The translations under genes were made by a program, and so were the position numbers. From Agromyces sp. Leaf222 (GTDB lineage Bacteria; Actinomycetota; Actinomycetes; Actinomycetales; Microbacteriaceae), in assembly GCF_001421565.1 (NCBI RefSeq), contig NZ_LMKQ01000004.1:182821-246820 (forward strand): a stretch of 64,000 bases of DNA. Reading direction: 5' to 3'. Under the pieces are notes generated by a model. The model worked only from the letters and a program-made list of their open reading frames with translations. It made no database searches and was not told the DNA's origin. This document shows, in pieces, positions 1 through 9,679 of this stretch (position 1 is the first letter of the stretch; each line of letters begins with the position of its first letter).

Positions 1-10
1 CGCCCGCGCC

Positions 11-60
11 GTATCGAGACCACACGCAGGGTCTCGATACGCGCTCCGCGCTACTCGACC
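11..60. repeat. Intergenic GGTCTCGATACGCGC-type repeat
   Basis: An 11-bp perfect inverted repeat (GTATCGAGACC at 11-21, GGTCTCGATAC at 30-40, 8-nt loop) is followed by a small GCGCTCCGCGC palindrome and CTACTCGACC. Strings of this form recur between genes in Microbacteriaceae and related actinobacteria; that is recollection, not a search. It lies just upstream of the malate synthase ribosome-binding site and may terminate a gene to the left of the window. Confidence 0.5.
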
Positions 61-83
61 GCCGAACCGAAGGAGACATCATC

Positions 84-1796
<1,713 letters not shown>

Positions 1797-1997
1797 CACC
1801 GGCAGCCCGAGTCTCGATGGGCCGCGTCGACCGCATCCGGCGATCCCGGAAGGTGCAACGGTCGGCGCGGCCCTCTCTCGGCACCGGTCAGGGGGCGGGT
1901 TCAGTCGGGTTCCGGCCGTGTCGCAACCGGCTGTTATGCTGACGCCCGCTCAGACCGCGGTAGCGTCGGCTACTCGTCCCCACACCCCTGGAGTCCC

Positions 1998-2510
1998 ATG
2001 CCATCGCTGCGTTCCACCGCCTTCGCCCCCGCAGTCCTCGCGGTCCTCCTCCTGTCGGGTTGCGCCGCCGGGGCGACGACGGCGGCCGAGACCGGCGAGC
2101 CCGCGCCGAAGCCGACCGAGGCGGCCGAGGCGCCGGCGACCGCGCCGGCGGAGGGCGCGACCGAGCAGAGCGTCGAGGAGGCGTGCGCGTTGCTCGCGAC
2201 GGGGGTGCAGCCCTTCGTGGAGATGTCGTCCGACGGCCAGGACGCGACGGCGAAGGCGGCGCAGGATCCGCAGGGAACGATCGCCAAGATCCGGGGCGTC
2301 GCCGACACGTTCTCGGCGAGCGTGGATCAGGTGACGAACCCCGAGGTCCTACCGGTCGCCACCACCGCGAGTGCCGCACTGGACTCGTACGCCGATGCCC
2401 TCGACGCGATCATCGCCGACCCGCTCAACGCGGATGTCGCGGGGGTGGCGCAGGAGCAGGCGCAGTCCATCGGCCAGGCCTTCTCGGCGATCGGCGACGT
2501 CTGCAGCTGA
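1998..2510 (+). CDS. Small secreted lipoprotein of unknown function
   Basis: The 170-residue product has a lipoprotein signal peptide: a short basic start, a hydrophobic stretch and the lipobox LLSGC, so the mature protein should begin at Cys22 and be lipid-anchored outside the membrane. An Ala/Pro/Glu/Thr-rich linker (about residues 25-55) leads to a mostly helical domain of about 110 residues with two cysteines (in EEACALL and the C-terminal GDVCS) that could form a disulfide. I do not recognise a catalytic motif. It stands alone, about 200 bp after aceB. Confidence is high that it is a real lipoprotein gene and low for any function. Confidence 0.8.
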   Translation: MPSLRSTAFAPAVLAVLLLSGCAAGATTAAETGEPAPKPTEAAEAPATAPAEGATEQSVEEACALLATGVQPFVEMSSDGQDATAKAAQDPQGTIAKIRGVADTFSASVDQVTNPEVLPVATTASAALDSYADALDAIIADPLNADVAGVAQEQAQSIGQAFSAIGDVCS

Positions 2511-2598
2511 CCGGCGCATCGCGCGAGATGCTCGGAGAGCCCCGCGCCGTCACACGAGCGTGGCGACATCCGTCGGCCGCCTGCGAGAATGGCGAATC

Positions 2599-3174
2599 GT
2601 GACCCGAACCACGATTCGCCAGGCCAGGCCGACGGATGCCGCGGCGCTCGCCGAGCTCGCAGCCGAGACGTTCCCGCTCGCCTGCCCGCCCTCGACCACC
2701 GCCGAGGCGATCGCCGAGTTCATCGCCGCGAACTTCACGGTCGAGCGCTTCACTGAATACCTGGCCGACGCGGACCGGATCCTCGTCGTCGCCGAGGCCG
2801 GCATCGTCGACGACGACTCGGGCACGGGCGAACTCGTCGGCTACACGATGCTCATCGCGGGCGATCCGACCGATGCGGATGTCGCGGCCGCCGTCACGAC
2901 GCGGCCCACCATCGAGCTCAGCAAGTTCTACACACGCAAGGTGCTGCACGGAACGGGCTCGGTCGCCGGGCCGCTCATGACCGGCACGCTCGAGGCCGCC
3001 GAGGCGACCGGTGTCGCCGCCGTCTGGCTGGGCGTCAACGAGGAGAACGAGCGGGCGATCCGCTTCTACGAGAAGCACGGGTTCGTGAAGTCGGGCCGCA
3101 AGCACTTCCGGCTCGGCGACCGCGACGAGGACGACTGGGTGCTCGTGCGCCCGGCGGCCGCGACCCCCGCCTAG
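2599..3174 (+). CDS. GNAT-family N-acetyltransferase
   Basis: The protein has the layout of a GNAT acetyltransferase, which transfers acetyl from acetyl-CoA to an amine: an N-terminal TIRQARPTDAAALAEL strand-helix, a central hydrophobic strand (GYTMLIAG), and the C-terminal VWLGVNEENERAIRFYEKHGF segment typical of motif B. The substrate cannot be read from sequence. The open frame extends upstream, but the GTG at 2599 is the first start that matches the family N-terminus, giving 191 residues. Its stop lies in the same CTAG as the stop of the convergent photolyase gene. Confidence 0.85.
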   Translation: MTRTTIRQARPTDAAALAELAAETFPLACPPSTTAEAIAEFIAANFTVERFTEYLADADRILVVAEAGIVDDDSGTGELVGYTMLIAGDPTDADVAAAVTTRPTIELSKFYTRKVLHGTGSVAGPLMTGTLEAAEATGVAAVWLGVNEENERAIRFYEKHGFVKSGRKHFRLGDRDEDDWVLVRPAAATPA

Positions 3175-4583
3175 CCCTCGGCGCGGGCACCGCGCACGAC
3201 CCGGTACGCCGCCAGGGCGGCCTCGCGGGACTCGCCGAGATCCACGATCGGCTCGGGGTACTCCTCGGAGTCGACCTCTGGCACCCACCGCCGCACGTAC
3301 GCCCCGTCGCGGTCGAACTTCGTCGCCTGCAGCAGTGGATTGAACACGCGGAAGTAGGGCGCGGCATCCGCCCCTGAACCGGCGACCCACTGCCAGTTGA
3401 ACGGGTTCGAGGCGGCGTCGGCGTCGACGAGCGTGTCCCAGAACCACTGCTCGCCCCTGCGCCAGTCGATGAGCAGGTTCTTCGTGAGGAACGACGCCGT
3501 GACCATGCGCGCCCGGTTGTGCATGCTGCCGGTGCGCCAGAGCTCGCGCATGCCCGCGTCGACGAGCGGCACGCCCGTGCGACCCTGCTCCCACGCCCGC
3601 AGTGCCGAGGGGTGCAGCCGCGGCCACGGGAACGCGTCGAACTCGGATCGCCAGTTGCGGGTCGCGAGGTCGGGGGCGTGGAACAGCACGTGCCAGGCGA
3701 ACTCGCGCCAGCCGAGCTCGGCGAGGAACCGCCCGCGGCTGCTCGCCTCGCCCCGAGGGTCGGCGGAACGGCGCTCGCGCACCGCGTTCCAGACCTCGAA
3801 CGGGCTGATCTCGCCCCAGCGCAGGTGCGGCGAGAGGCGAGAGGTCGCATCGATCGCCGGGCGGTCGCGATCGTCGTCGTAGTCGCCGAGCCGCTCGTCG
3901 AGGAACGTCGCGAGCCGGTCGTGCGCGGCGGCCGAGCCCGGGGTCCAGGTCTCGCGGAGGCCCGCCGCCCAGTCGGGGCCGGTCGGCAACAGCTGCCATG
4001 ACGCGAGGTCGTCGGTCGCGACATCCGCTCGTTGGCGACCTCCGCTTTCGCGGCCCCGGGCGTCGAGGCGCTCAGGAGCGGGCAGCGGATGCCGCGGCTC
4101 GGGCGCCGCGAGGCAGGCGCGCCAGAACGGGGTGAACACCGAGTAGGGCGTGCCCTGCCCGGTGCGGATCGTCCACGGCTCGAACAGGAGGTTCGCGTTG
4201 AAGCTGCGCACCTCGAGTCCGTCGTCGGTGAGGGCGCTCTTCAGCTCGGTGTCGAGTTCGCGCTCGGGGCCGCCGTAGCGGCGGTTCCAGAAGACGGCAT
4301 CGGCGCCGGTCTCGTCGACGAGCGAGCGGATGACGCGGCCGGCCGGCCCGCGGCGCAGCACGAGCGTGGCGTCGAGGGCGTCGAGGTCGGCGCGCAGGGC
4401 CTCGAGCGAGCCGTGCAGCCACCACCGGGCGGCCCCGCCGAGCGGGCGGATGCCCGGGGACTCCTCGTCGAGCACGAACACGCAGACGACGGGCGCGCCG
4501 CGTTCGGCGGCCGCCGCGAGCGCCGGGTGGTCTCCGACCCGCAGGTCGTCGCGGAACCACACGATCGTCGGGGCAGCGGGCAT
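3171..4583 (-). CDS. phr: Deoxyribodipyrimidine photolyase (class I, cryptochrome/photolyase family)
   Basis: A light-driven DNA repair enzyme that splits cyclobutane pyrimidine dimers with FADH-. The N-terminal antenna domain begins TIVWFRDDLRVGDHPAL. The FAD-binding domain has the hallmark segments EFAWHVLFHAP, GRTGVPLVDAGMRELW, GSMHNRARMVTASFLTKNLL and SNPFNWQWVAGSGADAAPYF. The start is placed at 4583 (MPAAPTIVWF, 470 residues) because the 25 residues before it in the open frame do not resemble the family. Convergent with the GNAT gene, sharing a CTAG stop. A (6-4) specificity is unlikely from the class I signature, but substrate is an inference. Confidence 0.95.
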   Translation of the reverse strand: MPAAPTIVWFRDDLRVGDHPALAAAAERGAPVVCVFVLDEESPGIRPLGGAARWWLHGSLEALRADLDALDATLVLRRGPAGRVIRSLVDETGADAVFWNRRYGGPERELDTELKSALTDDGLEVRSFNANLLFEPWTIRTGQGTPYSVFTPFWRACLAAPEPRHPLPAPERLDARGRESGGRQRADVATDDLASWQLLPTGPDWAAGLRETWTPGSAAAHDRLATFLDERLGDYDDDRDRPAIDATSRLSPHLRWGEISPFEVWNAVRERRSADPRGEASSRGRFLAELGWREFAWHVLFHAPDLATRNWRSEFDAFPWPRLHPSALRAWEQGRTGVPLVDAGMRELWRTGSMHNRARMVTASFLTKNLLIDWRRGEQWFWDTLVDADAASNPFNWQWVAGSGADAAPYFRVFNPLLQATKFDRDGAYVRRWVPEVDSEEYPEPIVDLGESREAALAAYRVVRGARAEG

Positions 4584-4692
4584 GCGCCCGACGATACCGG
4601 GCGCGCCTGCGCACGGCGCCGAGAGGACGGGATTCGGCCGTGCGTGCGCGGCCCGCACCGCCGAATCCCGTCTGCTCGAGCGGGCGCCCGGG

Positions 4693-6225
4693 TCAGGCGG
4701 TCACACGTTCGGCCCGACTCGCCGCCGACCGCGCGAGCGCCCAGGTGCCGAGTCCCGACGCGAGGAAGACCACCGCCAGGATCGCCCACCCGGCCAGGCC
4801 CATGTTGATCGCCGTGGCCGTGACCACGGCGGGCGCGAGCGTCGCGCCGATCGAGTAGCCCATCGAGTACACGCCCTGGTAGGTGCCCGCCTGCACGGGG
4901 TCGGCGAGCTCGAAGCTGAGCCCCCAGCCGCCGGCCTGCGAGAGCACCTCGGCGAACGCGTGCGTGATCGAGGCGAGCACGATGAACACGACCGAGAACC
5001 ACACCGGGAGGCCCGCGGCCGCGGCGTAGACGAGGCAGGTCGCCGCCATGAGCCACGCGGCGATCGCCGACACGCGTCCCGCCCGGCGCAGGTCGTGGGT
5101 GCCGCGCGAGAGCGGCACCTGGAACAGTACGACGATGGTCGTGTTGATGATCAGCACCGCAGACACGAGCACGGCCGAGGCGTCCGTCTCGTGCGCGATC
5201 CACAACGGCACGCCGATCTCGGCGACGCCGAACTGCATGCCGAAGATCGCACTGAGTCCGGTGAGGGCGAGGTACCGGGGGTCGCGCCACGGCGAGTGCG
5301 CGAAGCGGCCGCCACGACGACGAGCAGCGCGAGCGGATGCCGCCGGGCGGGCGGCGTTCGAACCGCGGCCGTCCGCGGCATCCGCCCGACCTGCAGCATC
5401 GCCGTCGCCCTCGGCGTCGTCGCCCTCGTCGCCGACCCCGTCGCCCGTCGCCGCCGCTTCGACGGCACCGGTGACCGGCGGCGCAGCGCGTGGCGCGTCG
5501 ACGCTCGCGGGAAGCTTCACGAGCCGCACCAGGGCGAGCAGGTAGAGTGCGCCCGCGGCGACGAGCAGGATCCGATAGGCCTCCGCTGTGCCGATCGCGA
5601 GGGCCAGCGCCCCGAGCCCCGAGCCGACGGCGATCGACACGTTCGTGACCGTGCGCAGCACCGCCCGGGCGTGCACGCGCTGCTCGGGCTCGAAGGCCCG
5701 CGCGAGGATCGCCATGCGCGTGGAGTTCGCACCCTGGCCGAAGGCCCCGACGACCACCGCGACCACGAGTGCCGACACGAAGTCGCCGGTCGCGGCGTAG
5801 CAGAGCAGTCCGAGGCCCTCGAGCGTGGTGAACACGAGCAGCACGCGACGTGCGCTCATGCGGTCGGCCAGCCATCCGCCCGCGAGCGACGCGACGATGC
5901 CGGCCGCGCTGGCCGCGCCGAGCACGATCGCGATCTCGTGTGCGGGCAGCCCCACGATGAGCGTGAAGTAGAGCACCGTGATGGTGATGAAGATGCCGCG
6001 TCCGACGCGGCTGATGAGGGTCGCCGTCACGAGGATCCCGAGCACCGGGTCGGAGACGGATGCCGCGATGCGCGTGGCGAGCCCCGGCTTGCCCGTGCCG
6101 CCGGATCGCCCCGCCGGCCCCGCCTTCGCCGCGGCATCCGCCTCGTCGACGCTCGTGGCGGCGGCCTCGAGGTCGGGTTCGATGACAGGGAGTGACGAGG
6201 TGTCTGGACTGGAGGTAGGGCTCAC
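4693..6225 (-). CDS. MFS transporter (12-TM)
   Basis: The 510-residue membrane protein has two six-helix halves separated by a long low-complexity cytoplasmic loop (about residues 240-310, Ala/Gly/Asp/Arg-rich). The GGWLADRMSARRVLL segment between helices 2 and 3 is the MFS motif A. The N-terminal 50 residues are hydrophilic and variable. It probably exports a small molecule, but the substrate is unknown. It starts with GTG (6225) and is divergent from a DUF5937 ArsR-type regulator; the gap of about 55 bp contains a perfect inverted repeat. The pair looks like an exporter with its local regulator. Confidence 0.85.
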   Translation of the reverse strand: MSPTSSPDTSSLPVIEPDLEAAATSVDEADAAAKAGPAGRSGGTGKPGLATRIAASVSDPVLGILVTATLISRVGRGIFITITVLYFTLIVGLPAHEIAIVLGAASAAGIVASLAGGWLADRMSARRVLLVFTTLEGLGLLCYAATGDFVSALVVAVVVGAFGQGANSTRMAILARAFEPEQRVHARAVLRTVTNVSIAVGSGLGALALAIGTAEAYRILLVAAGALYLLALVRLVKLPASVDAPRAAPPVTGAVEAAATGDGVGDEGDDAEGDGDAAGRADAADGRGSNAARPAASARAARRRGGRFAHSPWRDPRYLALTGLSAIFGMQFGVAEIGVPLWIAHETDASAVLVSAVLIINTTIVVLFQVPLSRGTHDLRRAGRVSAIAAWLMAATCLVYAAAAGLPVWFSVVFIVLASITHAFAEVLSQAGGWGLSFELADPVQAGTYQGVYSMGYSIGATLAPAVVTATAINMGLAGWAILAVVFLASGLGTWALARSAASRAERVTA

Positions 6226-6264
6226 AGGAACGATCCTGCAGACTGCGGTGGCCTCGTGAAATCG

Positions 6265-6283
6265 ATGTAGCGTAGTGCTACAT
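6265..6283. promoter_or_regulatory. Inverted-repeat operator over the regulator start codon
   Basis: ATGTAGC (6265-6271) and GCTACAT (6277-6283) form a perfect 7-bp dyad with a 5-bp spacer. The right arm covers the ATG of the regulator at 6282. A TANNNT -10-like hexamer (TAGCGT, 6268-6273) lies inside it, so the transcript may start at or next to the ATG. Binding by the ArsR-type product would block both divergent genes. The binding itself is inferred. Confidence 0.5.
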
Positions 6284-7241
6284 GTTGCGGTACGTGCTGA
6301 ACGAGGACGACGTCGGGGCCGTGCGCTTCGCGCTGTCGCCGCTGTGCGAACTCGGGCTGTCGTTGCGCGCCATCCGGGAGCCGGCGAGGTTCCCGTTGCA
6401 GCTCGGCTGGCTGCGCCGCACCGAGGAGGCCCGCGACCGGCTCGACATGCGCGTGCTCGGGGCGCTCATCGACGAGCGCATGTGGACGCCCGACTTCCTG
6501 AACCCCCGCCCCGCCTCGCCGCTCACCCGCCTCGAAGACGAGTTCCGCGTGCTCGCCGCGACGCCGCCCGACGTGTTCCGCAGCGATCTCGTCGCCGTGC
6601 ACGGGTTCGTGCCCGACGTGCTCGCCGGGTCGACGAGCCAGGCGCTGCGCCGCATCATCCGCGCGCTGCGACAGCTCTGGGAGACCTGCTTCGAGCCGTA
6701 CTGGCCGCGCATGCGGGCGGTGCTCGAGGCCGACGTCGTCTACCGCGGGCGCCAGATCGCGCAGGCCGGCGTCGCGAGCATGCTGAACGGCCTCTCGCCG
6801 CGCATCGCCTACGACCACGGCGTGGTCTCGGTGCGGCTGGCCGACCCGAACGACCGCACGATCGCGATCGACGGCAACGGCCTCACCCTCATGCCCACGA
6901 TGTTCACGCGCCGCGCCTCGGCGCCCGTCGGAGACGGCCCGCCGATGATCCTCTACTCCGCCAGGGGACAGGGCGCCCTCTGGGAGGCCGAGCCGGTCGC
7001 CAATCCCGCAGCCGTGGCCGCCGTGCTCGGCGAGGCGCGCGCGAGTCTGCTCGCCGCCCTCGGCGACCCCGCGTCATCCACCGAGCTCGGCGTGCGCTTC
7101 GGCGTCAGCGCCTCTGCCGTGAACCAGCACCTGCGCGTGCTCCGCGACGCGGGCCTGCTCGTCAGCACCCGCTACGGCCGCAGCGTGCTCTACCTGCGCA
7201 GCGAACTCGGCTCGGCCCTGCTCGAGTCGCGCTCGGGCTGA
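6282..7241 (+). CDS. ArsR-type winged-helix regulator with DUF5937-like N-terminal domain
   Basis: The 319-residue protein ends in an ArsR-like winged helix (about residues 235-310: STELGVRFGVSASAVNQHLRVLRDAGLLVSTRYGRSVLY as a helix-turn-helix plus wing). The N-terminal 220 residues resemble the DUF5937 sensor-like region found in actinobacterial ArsR-type proteins. No metal-binding cysteine pair typical of ArsR/SmtB is visible, so the ligand is probably not a metal. No Shine-Dalgarno precedes the ATG, which fits a leaderless mRNA. It is divergent from the MFS gene and likely controls it and itself. Confidence 0.8.
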   Translation: MLRYVLNEDDVGAVRFALSPLCELGLSLRAIREPARFPLQLGWLRRTEEARDRLDMRVLGALIDERMWTPDFLNPRPASPLTRLEDEFRVLAATPPDVFRSDLVAVHGFVPDVLAGSTSQALRRIIRALRQLWETCFEPYWPRMRAVLEADVVYRGRQIAQAGVASMLNGLSPRIAYDHGVVSVRLADPNDRTIAIDGNGLTLMPTMFTRRASAPVGDGPPMILYSARGQGALWEAEPVANPAAVAAVLGEARASLLAALGDPASSTELGVRFGVSASAVNQHLRVLRDAGLLVSTRYGRSVLYLRSELGSALLESRSG

Positions 7242-7245
7242 GGCC

Positions 7246-7275
7246 GGTGTCGGGCCGATGCTCCTGCCCGACACC
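7246..7275. terminator. Bidirectional hairpin between convergent genes
   Basis: GGTGTCGGGC (7246-7255) pairs perfectly with GCCCGACACC (7266-7275) over a 10-nt loop. It starts 4 nt after the regulator stop and lies about 45 nt downstream of the opposing YCII gene. There is no U-tract, as is common in high-GC genomes. Confidence 0.55.
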
Positions 7276-7321
7276 TCGTCGCCGGAGGTCGTGGAATCGG
7301 CCGCGCCGACCCGCGCGGTCG

Positions 7322-7663
7322 TCAGCTCTCGGGGTCGTACATGAACTCCCGCACCTCCTGCGCGCAGCGGCAGGCGGTCGCGATCCTGGCGGCCCACTCG
7401 AGGGCGGCCTCGCGGGTGGGGAGGTCCAGCACGGTGAAGCCGCCGTCGAACTGCCTGGTCTGCGGATACGTGCCCTCGGTGACCGTTCCATCGCCGTCGA
7501 CCATGACCGGCGCAACGCCCTCGTCGATGGCGCCCCCGAACACCCAGACGCCGGCGTCCTTCGCGTGCTGCACGACCGCGTGCGCGGCGTCCGCCACAGC
7601 CGGCAGCTCGCCGGCGGAGACGATCATGGCGCTGCTCGGGAACGAGATCAGGTACTTCGTCAT
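7322..7663 (-). CDS. YCII-related (DGPF-type) protein
   Basis: The 113-residue product begins MTKYLISFPSSAM and contains GVWVFGGAIDEG, DGTVTEGTYPQTRQFDGGFTVLDL and AARIATACRCAQEVREF, the pattern of the YCII/DGPF family of small ferredoxin-like proteins often found near ECF sigma factors. A biochemical role is not established for most of them. The start at 7663 is chosen by family alignment; the open frame continues upstream. It is 20 bp downstream of the DUF1801 gene on the same strand, so the two are probably cotranscribed. Confidence 0.8.
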   Translation of the reverse strand: MTKYLISFPSSAMIVSAGELPAVADAAHAVVQHAKDAGVWVFGGAIDEGVAPVMVDGDGTVTEGTYPQTRQFDGGFTVLDLPTREAALEWAARIATACRCAQEVREFMYDPES

Positions 7664-7682
7664 CGTGCTGACTCCTCGTCGT

Positions 7683-8087
7683 TCATCGGTTCGAGCCGCC
7701 CTCCGCCAACCAGGCGCGGATGACGGTGACGATCGCATCGCGCCCGCCGGCGAGTTCGTCGGCGGGCGGCAGCGTGAGGCTGGCCCGGATGTCGGAGTGC
7801 CAGGTCAGCAGCCCCGCCGGGTCGCCCCCGAAGGTCGACACGGCGCCCTTGTCTTCTGCACGCTCGGTGCCGAAATGCAGGATCAGCCGAACCGGGCCCC
7901 TGCCTGCGGCGTTGATCGTCAGCCGATCGATGCCGCCGAGCGTGTAGCTGGGCGAGTTCCACTTCACGATCTCGACGAGACCGGGCTCAGCCTCGCGCAC
8001 GAGCGCCCGCAGCGCGTCGATGTCGGCTCGGCGCTCGGGCGACTGGGCGGCGAGAAACCCGTCGACCGTTTCGAATCGCGTGGGCAT
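7683..8087 (-). CDS. DUF1801 domain protein
   Basis: The 134-residue protein matches the DUF1801 fold (YdhG-like): PTRFETVDGFLAAQSPERRADIDALR, VEIVKWNSPSYTL and VRLILHFGTERAEDKG are characteristic. Its function is unknown; the fold resembles frataxin-like domains. It sits between an MmcQ/YjbR-type gene (9 bp upstream) and the YCII gene, in one tight three-gene minus-strand run. Confidence 0.85.
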   Translation of the reverse strand: MPTRFETVDGFLAAQSPERRADIDALRALVREAEPGLVEIVKWNSPSYTLGGIDRLTINAAGRGPVRLILHFGTERAEDKGAVSTFGGDPAGLLTWHSDIRASLTLPPADELAGGRDAIVTVIRAWLAEGGSNR

Positions 8088-8096
8088 GCGGCGATG

Positions 8097-8492
8097 CTAG
8101 CGCTCGTCGAACTCGCGCCGCAGGTACTTCGGCGCCTGCAGGCGCCATCCCTCGGTCACGAGTTCGGCGAGGTGGTCGAGGTCGACGTCGGCCATGCGGA
8201 ACGCGATCTTCGGCTCGCCCCACGGGGTCGTCGTGCGCAGGAACACGTCGGGCGCCATCTGCACGAGCGCGAGCGCGTCGACCGGGTCGGCGACCTTGAC
8301 ACCGACGACGAGCTCGGCCGCGACGATCGCGCGCACGTCGTCGGGGATGCTCGGCCAGGGGTGGCACTCCCACACGTAGAGCTTGTTGCGCACGAACCAC
8401 GCGGCGCCGCCGGTGGTCGCGCGCTCCTCACTGCCTGGGAGCGTCTCGGCCGTGCGGCGCAGGTCGTCGAGGGTGGCCACGAGGGCGAGCAT
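8097..8492 (-). CDS. MmcQ/YjbR family protein
   Basis: The 131-residue product starts at MLALVATLDDLRRTAETLPGS and carries GAAWFVRNKLYVWE, VGVKVADPVDALAL, FLRTTTPWGEPKIAFRM and ELVTEGWRLQAPKYL, the usual blocks of the MmcQ/YjbR family (double-wing fold, CyaY-like; sometimes called DNA-binding). No enzyme activity can be assigned. The start at 8492 is preferred over the codon at 8510 by similarity to the family. First gene of a likely operon with the DUF1801 and YCII genes. Confidence 0.8.
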   Translation of the reverse strand: MLALVATLDDLRRTAETLPGSEERATTGGAAWFVRNKLYVWECHPWPSIPDDVRAIVAAELVVGVKVADPVDALALVQMAPDVFLRTTTPWGEPKIAFRMADVDLDHLAELVTEGWRLQAPKYLRREFDER

Positions 8493-8523
8493 ACGCAGCG
8501 CCACCGACACCCACCCACCCTTC

Positions 8524-8588
8524 CCTTTTCAGGACCACACCGGTCATACGTGCAATATGCAGCCATGACCGATGTGGTCCTGAAAAGG
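8524..8588. repeat. 65-bp palindromic intergenic repeat, copy 1
   Basis: Arms of 24 bp (8524-8547 and 8565-8588) pair with a single mismatch, around a 17-nt loop. The outer end reads CCTTTTCAGGACCACA and the inner end CGGTCAT. A second copy is at 50947-51015; its loop is close to the reverse complement of this one, so the copies are in opposite orientation. It lies between two minus-strand genes. Confidence 0.85.
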
Positions 8589-8605
8589 TGAACCGGAGCG
8601 CACGT

Positions 8606-8623
8606 CGGATGCCGCGGCATCCG
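8606..8623. repeat. CGGATGCCGCGGCATCCG palindrome
   Basis: A perfect 18-bp palindrome made of two abutting inverted copies of the over-represented GGATGCCGC motif. It lies 18 bp downstream of the oxidoreductase gene (minus strand) and may serve as its terminator, although there is almost no loop. Confidence 0.6.
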
Positions 8624-8641
8624 CTCGCTCGAACCGAAGCC

Positions 8642-9616
8642 CTACTCGGGGTCGGGCGCGACGCGCAGCACGACCTTGCCGCGCACGTGCCCGCCTTCGA
8701 CGAGGCGGTGCGCCTCGGCGCCGCGTTCGAGCGGCAGCTCGCGGTCGACGTGCACGCGCAGGGCGCCGTCGTCGACGAGGCGGGTGAGCACGGCGAGCGT
8801 GCGGGCGTCGGGGGAGCACGAGTACCCGGTGGCGCGGATGCCGCGGGCGGCCGCCTCGTCGGGCATGGACGGCCACGACCCGGTGGGCACGTTGACGATG
8901 AGCCCGCCGTGGCGGATCACGTCGAGGGATCGGGTGCCCGTGTCATCCTTCACGTTGCCGATGAGGTCGATGACGACGTCCTGCTCGCCGGCGACCTCTT
9001 CGAAGCGCTCGGTGCGGTAGTCGATGACGTGCTGGGCGCCGAGGCCCTGCACGAACCCGACGTTGTCGGTGCCGCACGTGGCCGTGACGTGCGCGCCGAA
9101 GTAGGCGGCGAGCTGCACCGCGAGGTGGCCGACGCCGCCGGCGCCGGCGTGCACGAGCACGCGTTGCCCGTCGTGCACTCGGGCGACGTCGACGATCGCG
9201 CCCCACGCGGTGAGCGCCGCGATCGGCAGCGCGGCGGCCTCGACGAAGCCGAGCGAGGCGGGCATCGGCGCCACGCTCATCGACGACACGGTGACGAACT
9301 CGGCGAAGCTGCCCGGCGTGCGCGGGGGGCGTGCGCTGCCGTAGACCCGGTCGCCGACGTGCAGCGGATGCGCCGCATACGGCACGTGCTCGACGACGCC
9401 GGCGAAGTCGTTGCCGAGCACCGCCGGGTATCCGGTGATGGCCGAGGAGGTGCCGCGTCCGGCCCGGGTCTTCACATCGATCGGGTTGACGCCGGCGGCG
9501 ATCACGCGCACGACCACCTCGTCGCTGATGCGGGTCGGCCGGTCGACGTCGGCGAGGTGGAGTTCGTCGGCGTCGCCGGTGCGGTCGATCACCAGGGCGC
9601 GCATCGTGTCGGTCAT
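8642..9616 (-). CDS. NADP-dependent oxidoreductase, zinc-free MDR (quinone reductase-like)
   Basis: A 324-residue medium-chain dehydrogenase/reductase. The GroES-like domain includes VIAAGVNPIDVKTRAG and AVLGNDFAGVVE. The Rossmann domain has the nucleotide-binding VLVHAGAGGVGHLAVQLA and VIDYRTERFEE. Structural and catalytic zinc cysteines are absent, so it belongs with the quinone oxidoreductase/zeta-crystallin group that reduces quinones or enones with NADPH. The end LPLERGAEAHRLVEGGHVRGKVVL is typical. It appears monocistronic, flanked by the palindromic repeat at its 3' end. Confidence 0.9.
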   Translation of the reverse strand: MTDTMRALVIDRTGDADELHLADVDRPTRISDEVVVRVIAAGVNPIDVKTRAGRGTSSAITGYPAVLGNDFAGVVEHVPYAAHPLHVGDRVYGSARPPRTPGSFAEFVTVSSMSVAPMPASLGFVEAAALPIAALTAWGAIVDVARVHDGQRVLVHAGAGGVGHLAVQLAAYFGAHVTATCGTDNVGFVQGLGAQHVIDYRTERFEEVAGEQDVVIDLIGNVKDDTGTRSLDVIRHGGLIVNVPTGSWPSMPDEAAARGIRATGYSCSPDARTLAVLTRLVDDGALRVHVDRELPLERGAEAHRLVEGGHVRGKVVLRVAPDPE

Positions 9617-9679
9617 GCGACCATCCTCCCGCGGTGGGCGCCGAGTCGTCGGGGAAATCCGGCGACACGCCGATCGTCG

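Noticed and set aside
8524..8588. Simple intrinsic terminator
   Set aside because: The same long palindrome occurs again at 50947-51015 with the loop inverted and lacks a U-tract; a dispersed repeat explains it better.
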